In this document: positions 15,436 through 23,373 of the stretch, one piece after another | Numbering within the stretch: the stretch's first letter is position 1 | How the letters are laid out: every line of letters starts with the position of its first letter | Source: Bacillota bacterium | GTDB lineage: Bacteria > Bacillota > Clostridia > Christensenellales > UMGS416 | Assembly: GCA_023422005.1 (NCBI GenBank) | Contig: JAEZSC010000130.1 | Span: 1 to 39,259, forward strand | Length of the DNA stretch: 39,259 nt | Direction: 5' to 3' | Made by a program: the position numbers and the translations under genes | Notes under the pieces: generated by a model | Databases searched by the model: none | What the model was told of the DNA's origin: nothing | Seen by the model: only the letters and a program-made list of their open reading frames with translations

Positions 15436-16599
15436 ATGAACGATTATCCCTACGAACAACGGTATCACCGCCCGCGTAAAAGCGGCCGAGGCTGGGTCTC
15501 GGCTACGCTGCTGCTGCTGGGGTTTCTGCTGGGCATCGTGGTCACACGGGCGCTGCCAACTGCCCGCGTGGGCGCGCCGCAGGTCACCGTGACAGCGCTG
15601 GTCACGGCGACGGGTCCCGCCGCCACGGCGGTGCCCATGATCCCCGGCGCTCAGGCGGACATTCCGGCCATCGCCCGCAGCGTGGGCCCGGCGGTGGTGG
15701 CCGTTGTGAACCTGGGTAGCGACTGGCGCACCGGCATGGAAGACACCGAGCAGGGTTCGGGTTCCGGCGTTATCCTGAGTGCCGACGGCACCATCGTAAC
15801 CAATTATCACGTGATACAGGGCGCCAGCCGGCTGCAGGTGATCTTAAACGGCGGCAGGACCGTGGACGCGCGGGTGCTGGGCGCGGACCAGCAGTCCGAC
15901 CTGGCCGTGCTAAAAATTGAGGCCGATGGCCTGGCCGCCGTGGCGCTGGGGGATTCCGACGCCGTGGAGGTGGGCCAGACCGTCATCGCCATCGGCAGCC
16001 CTCTGGGCACCGAACTGGCCGGCACCGTAACGGCGGGCATCGTCAGCGCCGCCAATCGCGACCTCATCATGGACGGCTATAAGTTCACGATGATACAAAC
16101 CGACGCTGCCATCAACCCCGGCAACTCCGGCGGCGCGCTGGTGAATGCCCGCGGCCAGCTCATCGGCATCAACTCCGTCAAGACCGTTTCTGCCGGCACC
16201 GATGAGTATGGCAACAACATCGCCGCCGAGGGAATTGGCTTTGCGATCCCGATCAACACCGCCCGGCCCATCATCGAGCAGCTGATCCGCGACGGCGTCA
16301 TTCGCCGGCCGGATGTGGGCCTTGTGGCCGCCCGGGAGATCACAGCCGAAGAGGCGCAGTTCTACAATGTGCCTCAGGGTGTGATGATCCGCCGGCTGCG
16401 CTCCGGCGGCCCCGCCGCCCGGTCCGGCATGCGCAACGGCGACATCGTGACCGCCATCGGCGACACGTCTGTCACGACGATTTCCGCGCTGCAGGATGCC
16501 GTGCAGGGCCATGCCATTGGCGACACGGTGGCCGTGAAGGTTTGGCGCAGCGGACAGGAGCAGAGCTTCGATGTGACGTTGGATGACGGTGGGAACTGA
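15436..16599 (+). CDS. HtrA/DegP-like membrane-anchored serine protease
   Basis: 387 residues: short Tyr/Arg-rich cytoplasmic start, one membrane helix (about 23-40), a linker, a trypsin-like domain and one C-terminal PDZ domain. The catalytic triad is visible as H125 (TNYHVIQ), D155 (QSDLAVLKI) and S231 (NPGNSGGAL). The PDZ ligand loop region is GVMIRRLRSGGPAARSGMRNGDIVTAI. This is the usual Gram-positive HtrA layout for degradation of misfolded exported proteins. ATG 15436 is chosen as the first codon giving the N-terminal anchor; upstream ORF sequence belongs to a shadow of the dipeptidase gene. GGGGGTG precedes it. Confidence 0.93.
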   Translation: MNDYPYEQRYHRPRKSGRGWVSATLLLLGFLLGIVVTRALPTARVGAPQVTVTALVTATGPAATAVPMIPGAQADIPAIARSVGPAVVAVVNLGSDWRTGMEDTEQGSGSGVILSADGTIVTNYHVIQGASRLQVILNGGRTVDARVLGADQQSDLAVLKIEADGLAAVALGDSDAVEVGQTVIAIGSPLGTELAGTVTAGIVSAANRDLIMDGYKFTMIQTDAAINPGNSGGALVNARGQLIGINSVKTVSAGTDEYGNNIAAEGIGFAIPINTARPIIEQLIRDGVIRRPDVGLVAAREITAEEAQFYNVPQGVMIRRLRSGGPAARSGMRNGDIVTAIGDTSVTTISALQDAVQGHAIGDTVAVKVWRSGQEQSFDVTLDDGGN

Positions 16600-16603
16600 T
16601 ACA

Positions 16604-17158
16604 ATGGCTGAGAACCGCCTGTTTGCCGCCATCGCCTTTGCCCAGGAGGAGCGCCTCGCCCTGCGACGGGCGGCGGAGCCGGTGCTCTCCCGCTGCCGGG
16701 GCCGCATTGTGGATGCGTCGCTGTATCACATCACCTTGCGCTTCTTCGGCCCCGTGCCGCCGCGGCAGGTGGGCTCCATCACCGCGGCCATGCAGCGTGC
16801 CGCCGCCCAGGCGAGGCCCTTCCCCATGGAGAGCGGCGCTGCCGGCCGCTTCGGCAACCCGGCCTCGGCGGTGCTGTGGTTGGGGTTGAAGACCGGTCAG
16901 ACGGAGTTGACTGCGCTGTATGGCATATTGGGACGGGAACTTGCGGCCGCCGGCTGGCCGCCGGAGGATCGGCCCTTCCGCAGCCACATCACACTGGGGC
17001 GGGACGTGGACACCCGGCCCGCGCAGCCGCTGGGCGGCTTATCGCTGGAGGCGGTGCCGCTGCGGGCGCGGGGGATCACGCTTTATGACAGCGTGCGGCG
17101 GGAGGGTAGGCTCAGATATGAGGCGGTGTTTGAGGCTTTGTTTTCGACTCAAGCATAG
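16604..17158 (+). CDS. thpR: RNA 2',3'-cyclic phosphodiesterase (LigT/ThpR)
   Basis: 184 residues of the 2H phosphoesterase family, which opens 2',3'-cyclic phosphate ends of RNA. The two HxTx motifs are HITLRF (about 43-48) and SHITLGR (about 126-132). It starts 4 bases after the htrA-like stop. The final 54 bases before FEALF (17082-17135, encoding YDSVRREGRLRYEAVFE) recur at 18398-18451 with three differences, on the far side of an AT-rich islet. No terminator follows this gene directly; the C-terminal FSTQA may have been supplied by the islet. Confidence 0.93.
   Translation: MAENRLFAAIAFAQEERLALRRAAEPVLSRCRGRIVDASLYHITLRFFGPVPPRQVGSITAAMQRAAAQARPFPMESGAAGRFGNPASAVLWLGLKTGQTELTALYGILGRELAAAGWPPEDRPFRSHITLGRDVDTRPAQPLGGLSLEAVPLRARGITLYDSVRREGRLRYEAVFEALFSTQA
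17082..17135 (+). repeat. Direct repeat at thpR 3' end, left copy
   Basis: 54 bases, 51 identical with 18398-18451; the first 24 are identical. It codes for the C-terminal strand of ThpR. Confidence 0.9.
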
Positions 17159-17176
17159 TATCGGGTAAGTATGTAA

Positions 17177-17575
17177 TCATTGCTTACTTGAAATATCTTC
17201 TGAGTCCATTCGGCGAGCTAGAAGAATAAGATAAACCGCAAAAGCTAGCAGTTCAGAGACCAATAGAGTACCGTTTATTATGGCGAAAGGATTTGAATAT
17301 TCCGGATAGTAATGAAGAATTTTTGAAGAAATTGTCTTGCATAAGAAAGATAGAACAAGAAACGCTATACTTATATAGAGGGATTTTTTCTCCTTATGTA
17401 ACAATCTGTTTATTGAATCGTTTTTGCTTAATATCTGTCCGTCTACAAGAATAATTCTTTTAATCAGGAAAACGAGTAATGTAAATAAAACCAAAAGAAT
17501 GACCACATGAGTAAGTTGATCTGCCAAGCTTAAATGCTTGACAACAATTACCAATCTATCAATAAACAATTTCAT
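17177..17575 (-). CDS. Three-helix membrane protein in AT-rich islet
   Basis: 132 residues from MKLFIDRLVIVVK, with helices near 22-42, 66-84 and 98-120 and a Lys/Asn/Ser-rich loop between the first two. AGGA lies 5 bases before the ATG at 17575. Codon use is markedly A/T-rich compared with genes on either side. It follows the DUF4375-like gene by 29 bases and should share its transcript. Not recognised; function unknown. Confidence 0.6.
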   Translation of the reverse strand: MKLFIDRLVIVVKHLSLADQLTHVVILLVLFTLLVFLIKRIILVDGQILSKNDSINRLLHKEKKSLYISIAFLVLSFLCKTISSKILHYYPEYSNPFAIINGTLLVSELLAFAVYLILLARRMDSEDISSKQ

Positions 17576-17604
17576 AATATTCCTACCGCACATTTATGAT
17601 TTGC

Positions 17605-18195
17605 TCACCTAATGAAGTCAGATATATGTTCACGAATGAACTCTGAGTTAAGTGACTCCAAGTTTTCCTTATCAAAAGTTTCAACAAAAATATCATCAAA
17701 CTCATGGAAAGGGTATAACTCCGTCTTTACAGCATACCCTTCGATGGTATCGGAACGAAATACTTCCAAACTGGATATGTCGATATGATGCTTTAAAACA
17801 AAGTCAGAGAATATGGTCTCCATTTGATGAGCGCCTATTCTTCTCAACGAATCAGGAAGATAAGGGGCTGTATATCGACTGGGGTTTACAAAATACTGAC
17901 ACAGCCCGCCATTCTGAACTTCCCAATCAAACAATATCACTGTATACGCTACTTTTTCTGAGTCGTTCATTGCAGCAAGTTTTTCGGCTTCCATTGCTGG
18001 GCCATAACTGTAATCTATTTTGGTTATTATCGCCATTATTAGGCCTTCGTCTGAAAGTTTCAGCAATTGTTCTTCAGTCATGTTACATTTAATCGCGTCA
18101 TCTACACGAAAAGCAGCTTTTATTCCGATGGCTATCAAAACCACGAGCACTGCAACGGACAATATGGCAATGATGATCCAGAGATACCATTTCAT
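17605..18195 (-). CDS. Membrane-anchored DUF4375 (DMP19-like) protein
   Basis: 196 residues from MKWYLWIIIAILS: one N-terminal membrane helix (about 3-25), then a soluble domain whose KVAYTVILFDWEVQNGGLCQYFVNPS block resembles the DUF4375/DMP19 family (normally VxxFxxEVNNGGFxQYFxN). That family includes a DNA-mimic protein in Neisseria, but most members have no known role, and a membrane anchor is not typical of it. GGAG precedes the ATG at 18195 by 6 bases; the frame is open to 18255 but that part is not needed. The gene is A/T-rich and has its own promoter inside the islet. Confidence 0.7.
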   Translation of the reverse strand: MKWYLWIIIAILSVAVLVVLIAIGIKAAFRVDDAIKCNMTEEQLLKLSDEGLIMAIITKIDYSYGPAMEAEKLAAMNDSEKVAYTVILFDWEVQNGGLCQYFVNPSRYTAPYLPDSLRRIGAHQMETIFSDFVLKHHIDISSLEVFRSDTIEGYAVKTELYPFHEFDDIFVETFDKENLESLNSEFIREHISDFIR

Positions 18196-18249
18196 CGTAT
18201 TCTCCTCATCCATACGCTGAAGTTGCCTTAAACTATTCATACACAAATT

Positions 18250-18262
18250 AAACACTGTGTTT
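18250..18262. promoter_or_regulatory. Palindrome at the start site of the islet operon
   Basis: AAACAC-T-GTGTTT, a perfect 6-1-6 inverted repeat at the predicted +1 of the minus-strand promoter. It could be an operator. Confidence 0.4.
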
Positions 18263-18267
18263 TAGAC

Positions 18268-18296
18268 ATTATATGACTTGCCGATTAGCCACACAA
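18268..18296 (-). promoter_or_regulatory. Promoter of the islet operon
   Basis: On the minus strand TTGTGT (18296-18291), a 17-base spacer and a perfect TATAAT (18273-18268), giving a leader of about 66 bases to the ATG at 18195. Confidence 0.6.
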
Positions 18297-18397
18297 TAAG
18301 AATCGTAACAAGTATGTTATTACGCTATTACCACGCTTCATCAGATGCCCGCCTGTGTTAGGCGCTGAAAGCGGGGGCAGACGAGGGGAATTGTGCT

Positions 18398-18451
18398 TTT
18401 ATGACAGCGTGCGGCGGGAGGGGATGCTCAGGTATGAGGCGGTGTTTGAGG
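18398..18451 (+). pseudogene. Duplicate 3' fragment of thpR
   Basis: Repeats 17082-17135 with 51 of 54 bases identical and keeps the reading YDSVRREGMLRYEAVFE. The surrounding bases diverge (VPFSSS instead of ALFSTQ). It has no start or complete gene and looks like the end of a second thpR allele left at the right side of the islet core. Confidence 0.75.
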
Positions 18452-18473
18452 TTCCGTTCTCCAGTTCGTATGA

Positions 18474-18512
18474 AAGACCTCCTTTTGTTTTCATCCAACA
18501 ACAAGAGGTCTT
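18474..18512. terminator. Hairpin terminator between thpR fragment and Cys-rich gene
   Basis: A long stem (AAGACCTC... opposite ...GAGGTCTT, 14 of 16 positions paired) with loop TTCATCC. It lies 36 bases after the stop of the minus-strand gene at 18549 and also just after the thpR fragment on the plus strand, so it could serve either. Confidence 0.6.
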
Positions 18513-18548
18513 CTTACATTGCTTTTTGGGTCCAGTTCAAGTAGCGTT

Positions 18549-18866
18549 CTATTCTTTTGTTATCTTGATTTCTACATCCCTGGGCAAAGCCAGTCCGCAC
18601 GCCACTTCTACCCCTTTGATGATTGCTGAAGGCACAGGGCAGGCAGCATGTCTGCAATATTTCTTCGCCAGTTCATATACGGCTGAATCGCCAAGTTTGG
18701 CGAAGCATACCTCGTATCCATCAACGGTTTTTGGTTCCTGCTCCATAGGCTTGATGTTCGGGCAGTCTGTGCAAATTTCAATCACAGCCGTCTGCATATC
18801 ATCAGAATCCACCTTTATGGAAGTTTGCAAGCCGCAGACGCCCGGATTTACCTTAACTTCAACCAT
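18549..18866 (-). CDS. Cysteine-rich conserved small protein (DUF6951-like)
   Basis: 105 residues from MVEVKVNPGVCGL. Six cysteines sit in a fixed pattern: NPGVCG, ICTDCPNI, EVCFAKL, KKYCRHAACPVPSAIIKGVEVACGLALP. I recall this arrangement from an uncharacterised family (DUF6951) in clostridia and archaea, but this is memory and not a search. Cysteine spacing would suit a metal or Fe-S site. The ATG at 18866 has AAAGGA 10 bases upstream; the frame is open to 19073, but a terminator-like hairpin lies in that extension. A/T-rich like the islet next to it. Confidence 0.65.
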   Translation of the reverse strand: MVEVKVNPGVCGLQTSIKVDSDDMQTAVIEICTDCPNIKPMEQEPKTVDGYEVCFAKLGDSAVYELAKKYCRHAACPVPSAIIKGVEVACGLALPRDVEIKITKE

Positions 18867-18995
18867 CGATGACAAATCCTTTCCAATTATTTTGTCTCGG
18901 AAAACGCTAATAAATTTCATCAAAATTCTATACCTGTATTTTAACTCATAACTTGTGACGGCACCAGTGATAGACGCGCCATATCCACATACTAC

Positions 18996-19026
18996 AAAAA
19001 GGGCCGCGGTTTTACGCAGCCGCGCC
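18996..19026 (-). terminator. Terminator-like hairpin upstream of the Cys-rich gene
   Basis: On the minus strand GGCGCGG (19026-19020) pairs with CCGCGGCC (19009-19002) with one bulge, followed by CTTTTT. No gene lies upstream on this strand, so it may be an attenuator or a remnant. Confidence 0.4.
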
Positions 19027-19149
19027 TCGGGCGAGTTGCCTATACAAGTGGCGCTTATGGCGGTATGTTTCATGTGATATAATTCCCCTGTTCAGTTTGG
19101 ATTCGAATTTGGCATATTCATATACGAAAGAACGAGATTTTGAGGAATT

Positions 19150-21672
19150 ATGAAAATGGAAATGAGTCGCACCGCCGGCCAGGAACAGTGTTTCAAGCTA
19201 AACGACGCAACCGGCTATTTTCAATGCATGGGCGTGGATGTGATGGCCTTCGACGACATTTACCCGGAAGGGCATCAATCCGGCGTAAGCATCATCATGC
19301 ACGGCAACCGTATCGCCACCAACGGCGATATCCGCTTTGAACAGACGCCCGGGCAATGGCAGCCGGTGCCCAAGCAAGGGGAGCGCGTACCGGATGTTGC
19401 GGCGAATACGATCACAACCTCGCTGAGTTTTCCGGACACATCCAGGCACTTAAAAGGCTTTAATCCGATGATCTATCCGGATTTCCAGTTCAATTATAAG
19501 GTTGTTGTCAAGGGTGAGGGCAGGTCGGTCAAGGTTGCTGTGGATTTGGATAGACCGATACCGGACAAGTTTGCAGGCAAAATATGCTTCAACTTGGAAC
19601 TGTTTCCCGGCGCGCTGGTCGGAAAGCCCTGGATCATGGATAACCGTCAGGGGATCTTTCCTGAGCAGCCCAATGGCCCTGTCCTGTCGTTGCAGCCCAA
19701 TTATTTGCACAGCGGAGAGTTCGCCGAGCCAGACGCCAGGGCGGACAAAAAGCACCTGTCTGGCGACAACAATGGATACAACCCAATCATAGCCGATGAT
19801 ATCATTGCCGAACCGTATGCCGTTGGCAGGCGGTTTACGGTGCGGCCCGACGACCCCTACAGCCGCTTTACCATTGAAAGCAACGCGGCGGAACTTAAAC
19901 TGTATGACGGACGCATGAACCACAACAACGGCTGGTTTGTGGTGAGCTCTGAGGTGCCTTCCGGTGCCACCCAAAATGCGATTCAATGGGTTATCACGCC
20001 CAATGTCGTAGAGAGCTGGAAATATGCGGCGGTTGTGCAAACATCGCAGGTGGGATACCACCCCAATCAAACAAAGACAGCGATCATTGAGCTGGACAAA
20101 CAGGAAAGCAACCGCGAGCAACCGGTGCTCTTCCAAATTACAGAGTCGGGAGAAAAACAGGTTTTCTCGGCTGCCGGGCAGGAATGGGGACAATTCCTCC
20201 GCTATCACTACCTGAAATTCGATTTCACGGACATAAGGGAAGAAGGTCTGTATCAAATCCGTTACGGTTCATCGGAATCGTCCATTTTCCGCATCGCCAA
20301 GGATGTCTACGATCGGGGTGTCTGGCAGCCGGTACTGGAATATTTCCTTCCGGTGCAGATGTGTCATATGCGGGTGAATGAAAAGTACCGCGTATGGCAT
20401 GGCCTTTGCCATGATGACGACGCGCGAATGGCTCCGCTTAATTTCAATCACATCGATGGATATGCACAGGGGCCTTCGACACTGACGAAATACCAGCCGG
20501 GCGATGCCGTGCCGGGGTTGAACATTGGCGGCTGGCATGATGCCGGCGATTTTGACCTTCGTGTGGAGTCTCAGTCCGGTGAGTTCTATATCCTGACCCT
20601 GGCGTATGAAGCCTTTGGCGTCAACTACGATGTGACCACCATCGACCAGGGCAGCCGAATCACCGAAATACACCAGCCCGATGGCAAAAACGACATCCTG
20701 CAGCAGATAGAGCATGGAGTCTTGTCTGTAGTGGCCGGGTATCGCGCATTGGGTCGGCTTTATCGGGGGATCATCGAAGGCGACCTGCGGCAATATGTTC
20801 ATCTTGGCGACAGCGCGGTCATGACCGACGGCATCAAAGGCAATGCTGACGACCGCTGGGTGTTTACCGAAAACAATCCGCCGCGGGAACTGTCCACCGC
20901 CGCCCATCTGGCTGCAGCTTCCCGGGCATTGAAAGGGTTCAACGAATCCTTGAGCGCCCAGGCGTTGGAGGCCGCCCGTGAGCTTTACAAGGTTACAGAT
21001 GGGGCTGGCCGCGCCAGAGCGGCAAAAATTCATGCCGCGGCAGAATTATTCATAACCACCGGCGAGCAGGAGTACAAAGACTTTTTGCTGTCGGAAACCG
21101 AGTATATCGCAAGCGTCATGGACAAAGTGGGCTGGTTCATTGCGCGGGTGGAAAGCGCGATGGACGACGCCGGCTTCTCAAAGGCCATTCGCGGCACCTT
21201 GCCGGCTTTGAAGGAGCAGTTGGTCCAGCTCAGCGCCGAAACACCCTACGGCATACCGTACCGTCCGCATATTTGGGGAGCCGGCTGGGGCATCCAGAAG
21301 CTGGGATTTGAGTACTATTTCCTGCACAATGCTTATCCCGAGGTATTCGACCCCGAACTGATTTTCCATGCGCTGAACTTCATTTTGGGATGCCATCCGG
21401 GCTCCAATACGATGTCCTTTGCGTCGGGCGTCGGCGCCAAATCCGCAACGGTTGGGTACGGGCTGAACCGCGCCGACTGGTCGTATATTCCCGGCGGAGT
21501 CATTTCGGGCACGGCGCTGATCCGCCCTGACTTTCCCGAACTTCTGGTGTTCCCTTATCTGTGGCAGCAGGTGGAATATGTACTGGGAGGCGGTTCCTCG
21601 CACTTTATGTTTATGGCGTTGGCGGCGCAGCAAGTTGCGAACGGTACCCGCCACACCGGCGGCGGCCACTAG
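19150..21672 (+). CDS. Glycoside hydrolase family 9 enzyme, no signal peptide
   Basis: 840 residues. About 1-290 is a beta-rich N-terminal region that I do not recognise; about 296-390 is an Ig-like CelD_N domain (QTSQVGYHPNQTKTAII); the (alpha/alpha)6 catalytic domain follows. GGWHDAGDFD (about 458-467) holds the catalytic aspartates of GH9, NFILGCHPGSNTMSFASGVG is the GH9 signature region, and the Glu in WQQVEYVLGG (about 808) is the likely acid. GH9 enzymes cleave beta-1,4-glucans or related oligosaccharides. There is no signal peptide, dockerin or binding module, so an intracellular oligosaccharidase is more likely than an exported cellulase. GAGG lies 4 bases before ATG 19150. Confidence 0.88.
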   Translation: MKMEMSRTAGQEQCFKLNDATGYFQCMGVDVMAFDDIYPEGHQSGVSIIMHGNRIATNGDIRFEQTPGQWQPVPKQGERVPDVAANTITTSLSFPDTSRHLKGFNPMIYPDFQFNYKVVVKGEGRSVKVAVDLDRPIPDKFAGKICFNLELFPGALVGKPWIMDNRQGIFPEQPNGPVLSLQPNYLHSGEFAEPDARADKKHLSGDNNGYNPIIADDIIAEPYAVGRRFTVRPDDPYSRFTIESNAAELKLYDGRMNHNNGWFVVSSEVPSGATQNAIQWVITPNVVESWKYAAVVQTSQVGYHPNQTKTAIIELDKQESNREQPVLFQITESGEKQVFSAAGQEWGQFLRYHYLKFDFTDIREEGLYQIRYGSSESSIFRIAKDVYDRGVWQPVLEYFLPVQMCHMRVNEKYRVWHGLCHDDDARMAPLNFNHIDGYAQGPSTLTKYQPGDAVPGLNIGGWHDAGDFDLRVESQSGEFYILTLAYEAFGVNYDVTTIDQGSRITEIHQPDGKNDILQQIEHGVLSVVAGYRALGRLYRGIIEGDLRQYVHLGDSAVMTDGIKGNADDRWVFTENNPPRELSTAAHLAAASRALKGFNESLSAQALEAARELYKVTDGAGRARAAKIHAAAELFITTGEQEYKDFLLSETEYIASVMDKVGWFIARVESAMDDAGFSKAIRGTLPALKEQLVQLSAETPYGIPYRPHIWGAGWGIQKLGFEYYFLHNAYPEVFDPELIFHALNFILGCHPGSNTMSFASGVGAKSATVGYGLNRADWSYIPGGVISGTALIRPDFPELLVFPYLWQQVEYVLGGGSSHFMFMALAAQQVANGTRHTGGGH

Positions 21673-21702
21673 GCCGCAACAGCCACGTCTTCTCTTGCAT
21701 AC

Positions 21703-21737
21703 AAAAAAGGGCTGCGGTTTTGACCGCGGCCCTTTTC
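21703..21737. terminator. Bidirectional terminator between GH9 gene and lipoprotein
   Basis: A 13-bp stem (21705-21717 with 21724-21736, one G-T pair) with A-run before and TTTT after, between convergent genes. Confidence 0.85.
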
Positions 21738-21763
21738 CGTTTCTTCCCGGGAGCCTGCGGATT

Positions 21764-22150
21764 TTAACCGCCAGCTTCCGCCAAACCCTCCTTTTTCACG
21801 CTGACCTGCCCGCTGGCGTCCTTACCCAGCACGGTGACGACATACCGCCCCGATGCGGGCACCTCCACGGTGAAGGCGCAGGAAGTCAACCCCCTGCCGC
21901 GGTAGACAGCGCTGCCGTCCATGGCGTGGATGGACAACCGGATATCGCCGCCCGCGTGGGCGATTTCCACCTGCAGCGTGTCGCCTGCTTCCAACGATAG
22001 TTCATGGTTTCTTTCCCCGTTCCATTGCGTGAAGGCGAGAGAATAGGCTTTGTCATCGCCCTGCCCGGCGGGTTGGGCGCCGGCGGTGCAGGCGCACAGG
22101 CTCAGCGCCGCCAGCAGCACAGCCGTGAGGGGGATCAATCGTTTTGTCAT
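21764..22150 (-). CDS. Small lipoprotein
   Basis: 128 residues. MTKRLIPLTAVLLAALSLCAC is a lipoprotein signal peptide with lipobox LCAC and lipidated Cys 21. The mature part is a small beta-rich domain (SLEAGDTLQVEIAHAGGDIRLSIHAMDGSAVYRG, FTVEVPASGRYVVTVLG), resembling the pre-peptidase/stalk-like beta-sandwich folds, without catalytic residues that I can name. The ATG at 22150 is chosen over the longer frame because of the clean signal peptide. It lies 32 bases after the alpha/beta hydrolase and is probably co-transcribed with it. Confidence 0.75.
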   Translation of the reverse strand: MTKRLIPLTAVLLAALSLCACTAGAQPAGQGDDKAYSLAFTQWNGERNHELSLEAGDTLQVEIAHAGGDIRLSIHAMDGSAVYRGRGLTSCAFTVEVPASGRYVVTVLGKDASGQVSVKKEGLAEAGG

Positions 22151-22182
22151 GGGTCTTGCCTTCCTTTCCCGGCGGGTGGCCG

Positions 22183-23373
22183 TCACCGGGCCGTCACCCG
22201 CAGCAGTTCGTCCACAAACCTGTCGCTCTCGTTGATCCACGGCGAATGGCCGGAATGTTCAAACCACACGATCTCCTTGGCCGGAGCATCCAGCCCGTCG
22301 GCATACTCCTGTGCCAGCGCCGTTGGCGCGTTCAGGTCATGCTTGCCTAGGAAGAAATACACCGGCGTTTCCAGCTTTGTGTAATCGGTGCGCATGTCGA
22401 TGTCATACAGCTGCTGATACACATGGTTGAAGGTGTCGATGACGCCCCGGGCATAGTTGATCTTGTCCAGTATGCCGTATTCGCTGGAGAAGATATCCCG
22501 CAGGGTGTTGTAGCCCGCGTTGCGGATCTCCGGGTTCGCAGTCATTTTGGCGGTCAGATAGTTCAGATACACGGCGCTTTTCCACGTCACGCCCTTGCCG
22601 TAGTAGGGAGGCTCGCCGTTGGCTTGCAGGTTTCTGATCGTGTCCGTATCTCCGGCTGCCTCGGCCAGCTCCATGGCCAGCCGGTAGTCCAGGCGTTCGG
22701 TCTGGGCGAAGTCCACCATCTGCGCCGCGCCAACAAAGGCGTGATACAGCTCCGGATGGCGGTCCACCAGGAAAATGCCCAGCGCGCTGCCCCAGGATTC
22801 GCCGACAAGGATGATCTTTTCCTCTGCGAAGCGCTCCCGCAGATAGTTGGTCAGTGCGTATCCATCCTGTACGTAGGTTTCCGGCGTGATGTTGGCGATG
22901 TCGTCGGCATAGTAGGACTTGCCCGAGCCGGGTTGATCCCAATTCACGACGACGAAGTGCCGCTCCAGCTGCGACAGATCGTGGCGCACAGCCGCCATCT
23001 GGGTGCCGCCGGGGCCCCCGGCCAGGAACAGCAGCACCGGGTTGTCCTGGCTGTGGCCGCGTATGCTGATCCATTCTTTTCTGCCGTTGAGCTCCACCTG
23101 CCGAAGCTCGGCGATGCTGCCCTCCGCGGGGTTCCCACGCTCATCCAGGATTGGCGGGGTGGAGGCGGTGAGCTGGGTGAAGAGCGCCAGGCCCGCGCCG
23201 GCGGCCAGCGCCGCGCCGCACACCACGGCGGAAGTCTTAAGCCGCGCCGCCAGCCTTTTTTCGGCGGCCTGTGTTCCGTGGGCCAAGGCGCATCGGATGC
23301 CCAGCGTCAGCGCGCACAGCGCCGCCACCAGCGCTGTCAGCAGCAGGGCCATAAAAGCAATCATCGGAATCAT
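22183..23373 (-). CDS. Membrane-anchored alpha/beta hydrolase (proline iminopeptidase-like)
   Basis: 396 residues. Two hydrophobic helices at about 3-25 and 47-68 anchor it; the catalytic domain starts near 85. LFLAGGPGGTQM is the oxyanion region of the S33 family, VNWDQPGSGKSYY follows, the nucleophile Ser is in GESWGSALG, and the acid and base are in FFLGKHDLNAP and FEHSGHSPW. S33 enzymes remove N-terminal proline or hydrolyse esters and amides; the substrate here is unknown. Its ATG overlaps the stop of the methyltransferase gene by 4 bases. Confidence 0.88.
   Translation of the reverse strand: MIPMIAFMALLLTALVAALCALTLGIRCALAHGTQAAEKRLAARLKTSAVVCGAALAAGAGLALFTQLTASTPPILDERGNPAEGSIAELRQVELNGRKEWISIRGHSQDNPVLLFLAGGPGGTQMAAVRHDLSQLERHFVVVNWDQPGSGKSYYADDIANITPETYVQDGYALTNYLRERFAEEKIILVGESWGSALGIFLVDRHPELYHAFVGAAQMVDFAQTERLDYRLAMELAEAAGDTDTIRNLQANGEPPYYGKGVTWKSAVYLNYLTAKMTANPEIRNAGYNTLRDIFSSEYGILDKINYARGVIDTFNHVYQQLYDIDMRTDYTKLETPVYFFLGKHDLNAPTALAQEYADGLDAPAKEIVWFEHSGHSPWINESDRFVDELLRVTAR

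Noticed and set aside
18355..18951. 198-residue plus-strand ORF starting in the thpR duplicate
   Set aside because: Only its first 30 residues have meaning (thpR fragment); the rest is antisense to the cysteine-rich gene and crosses a terminator.
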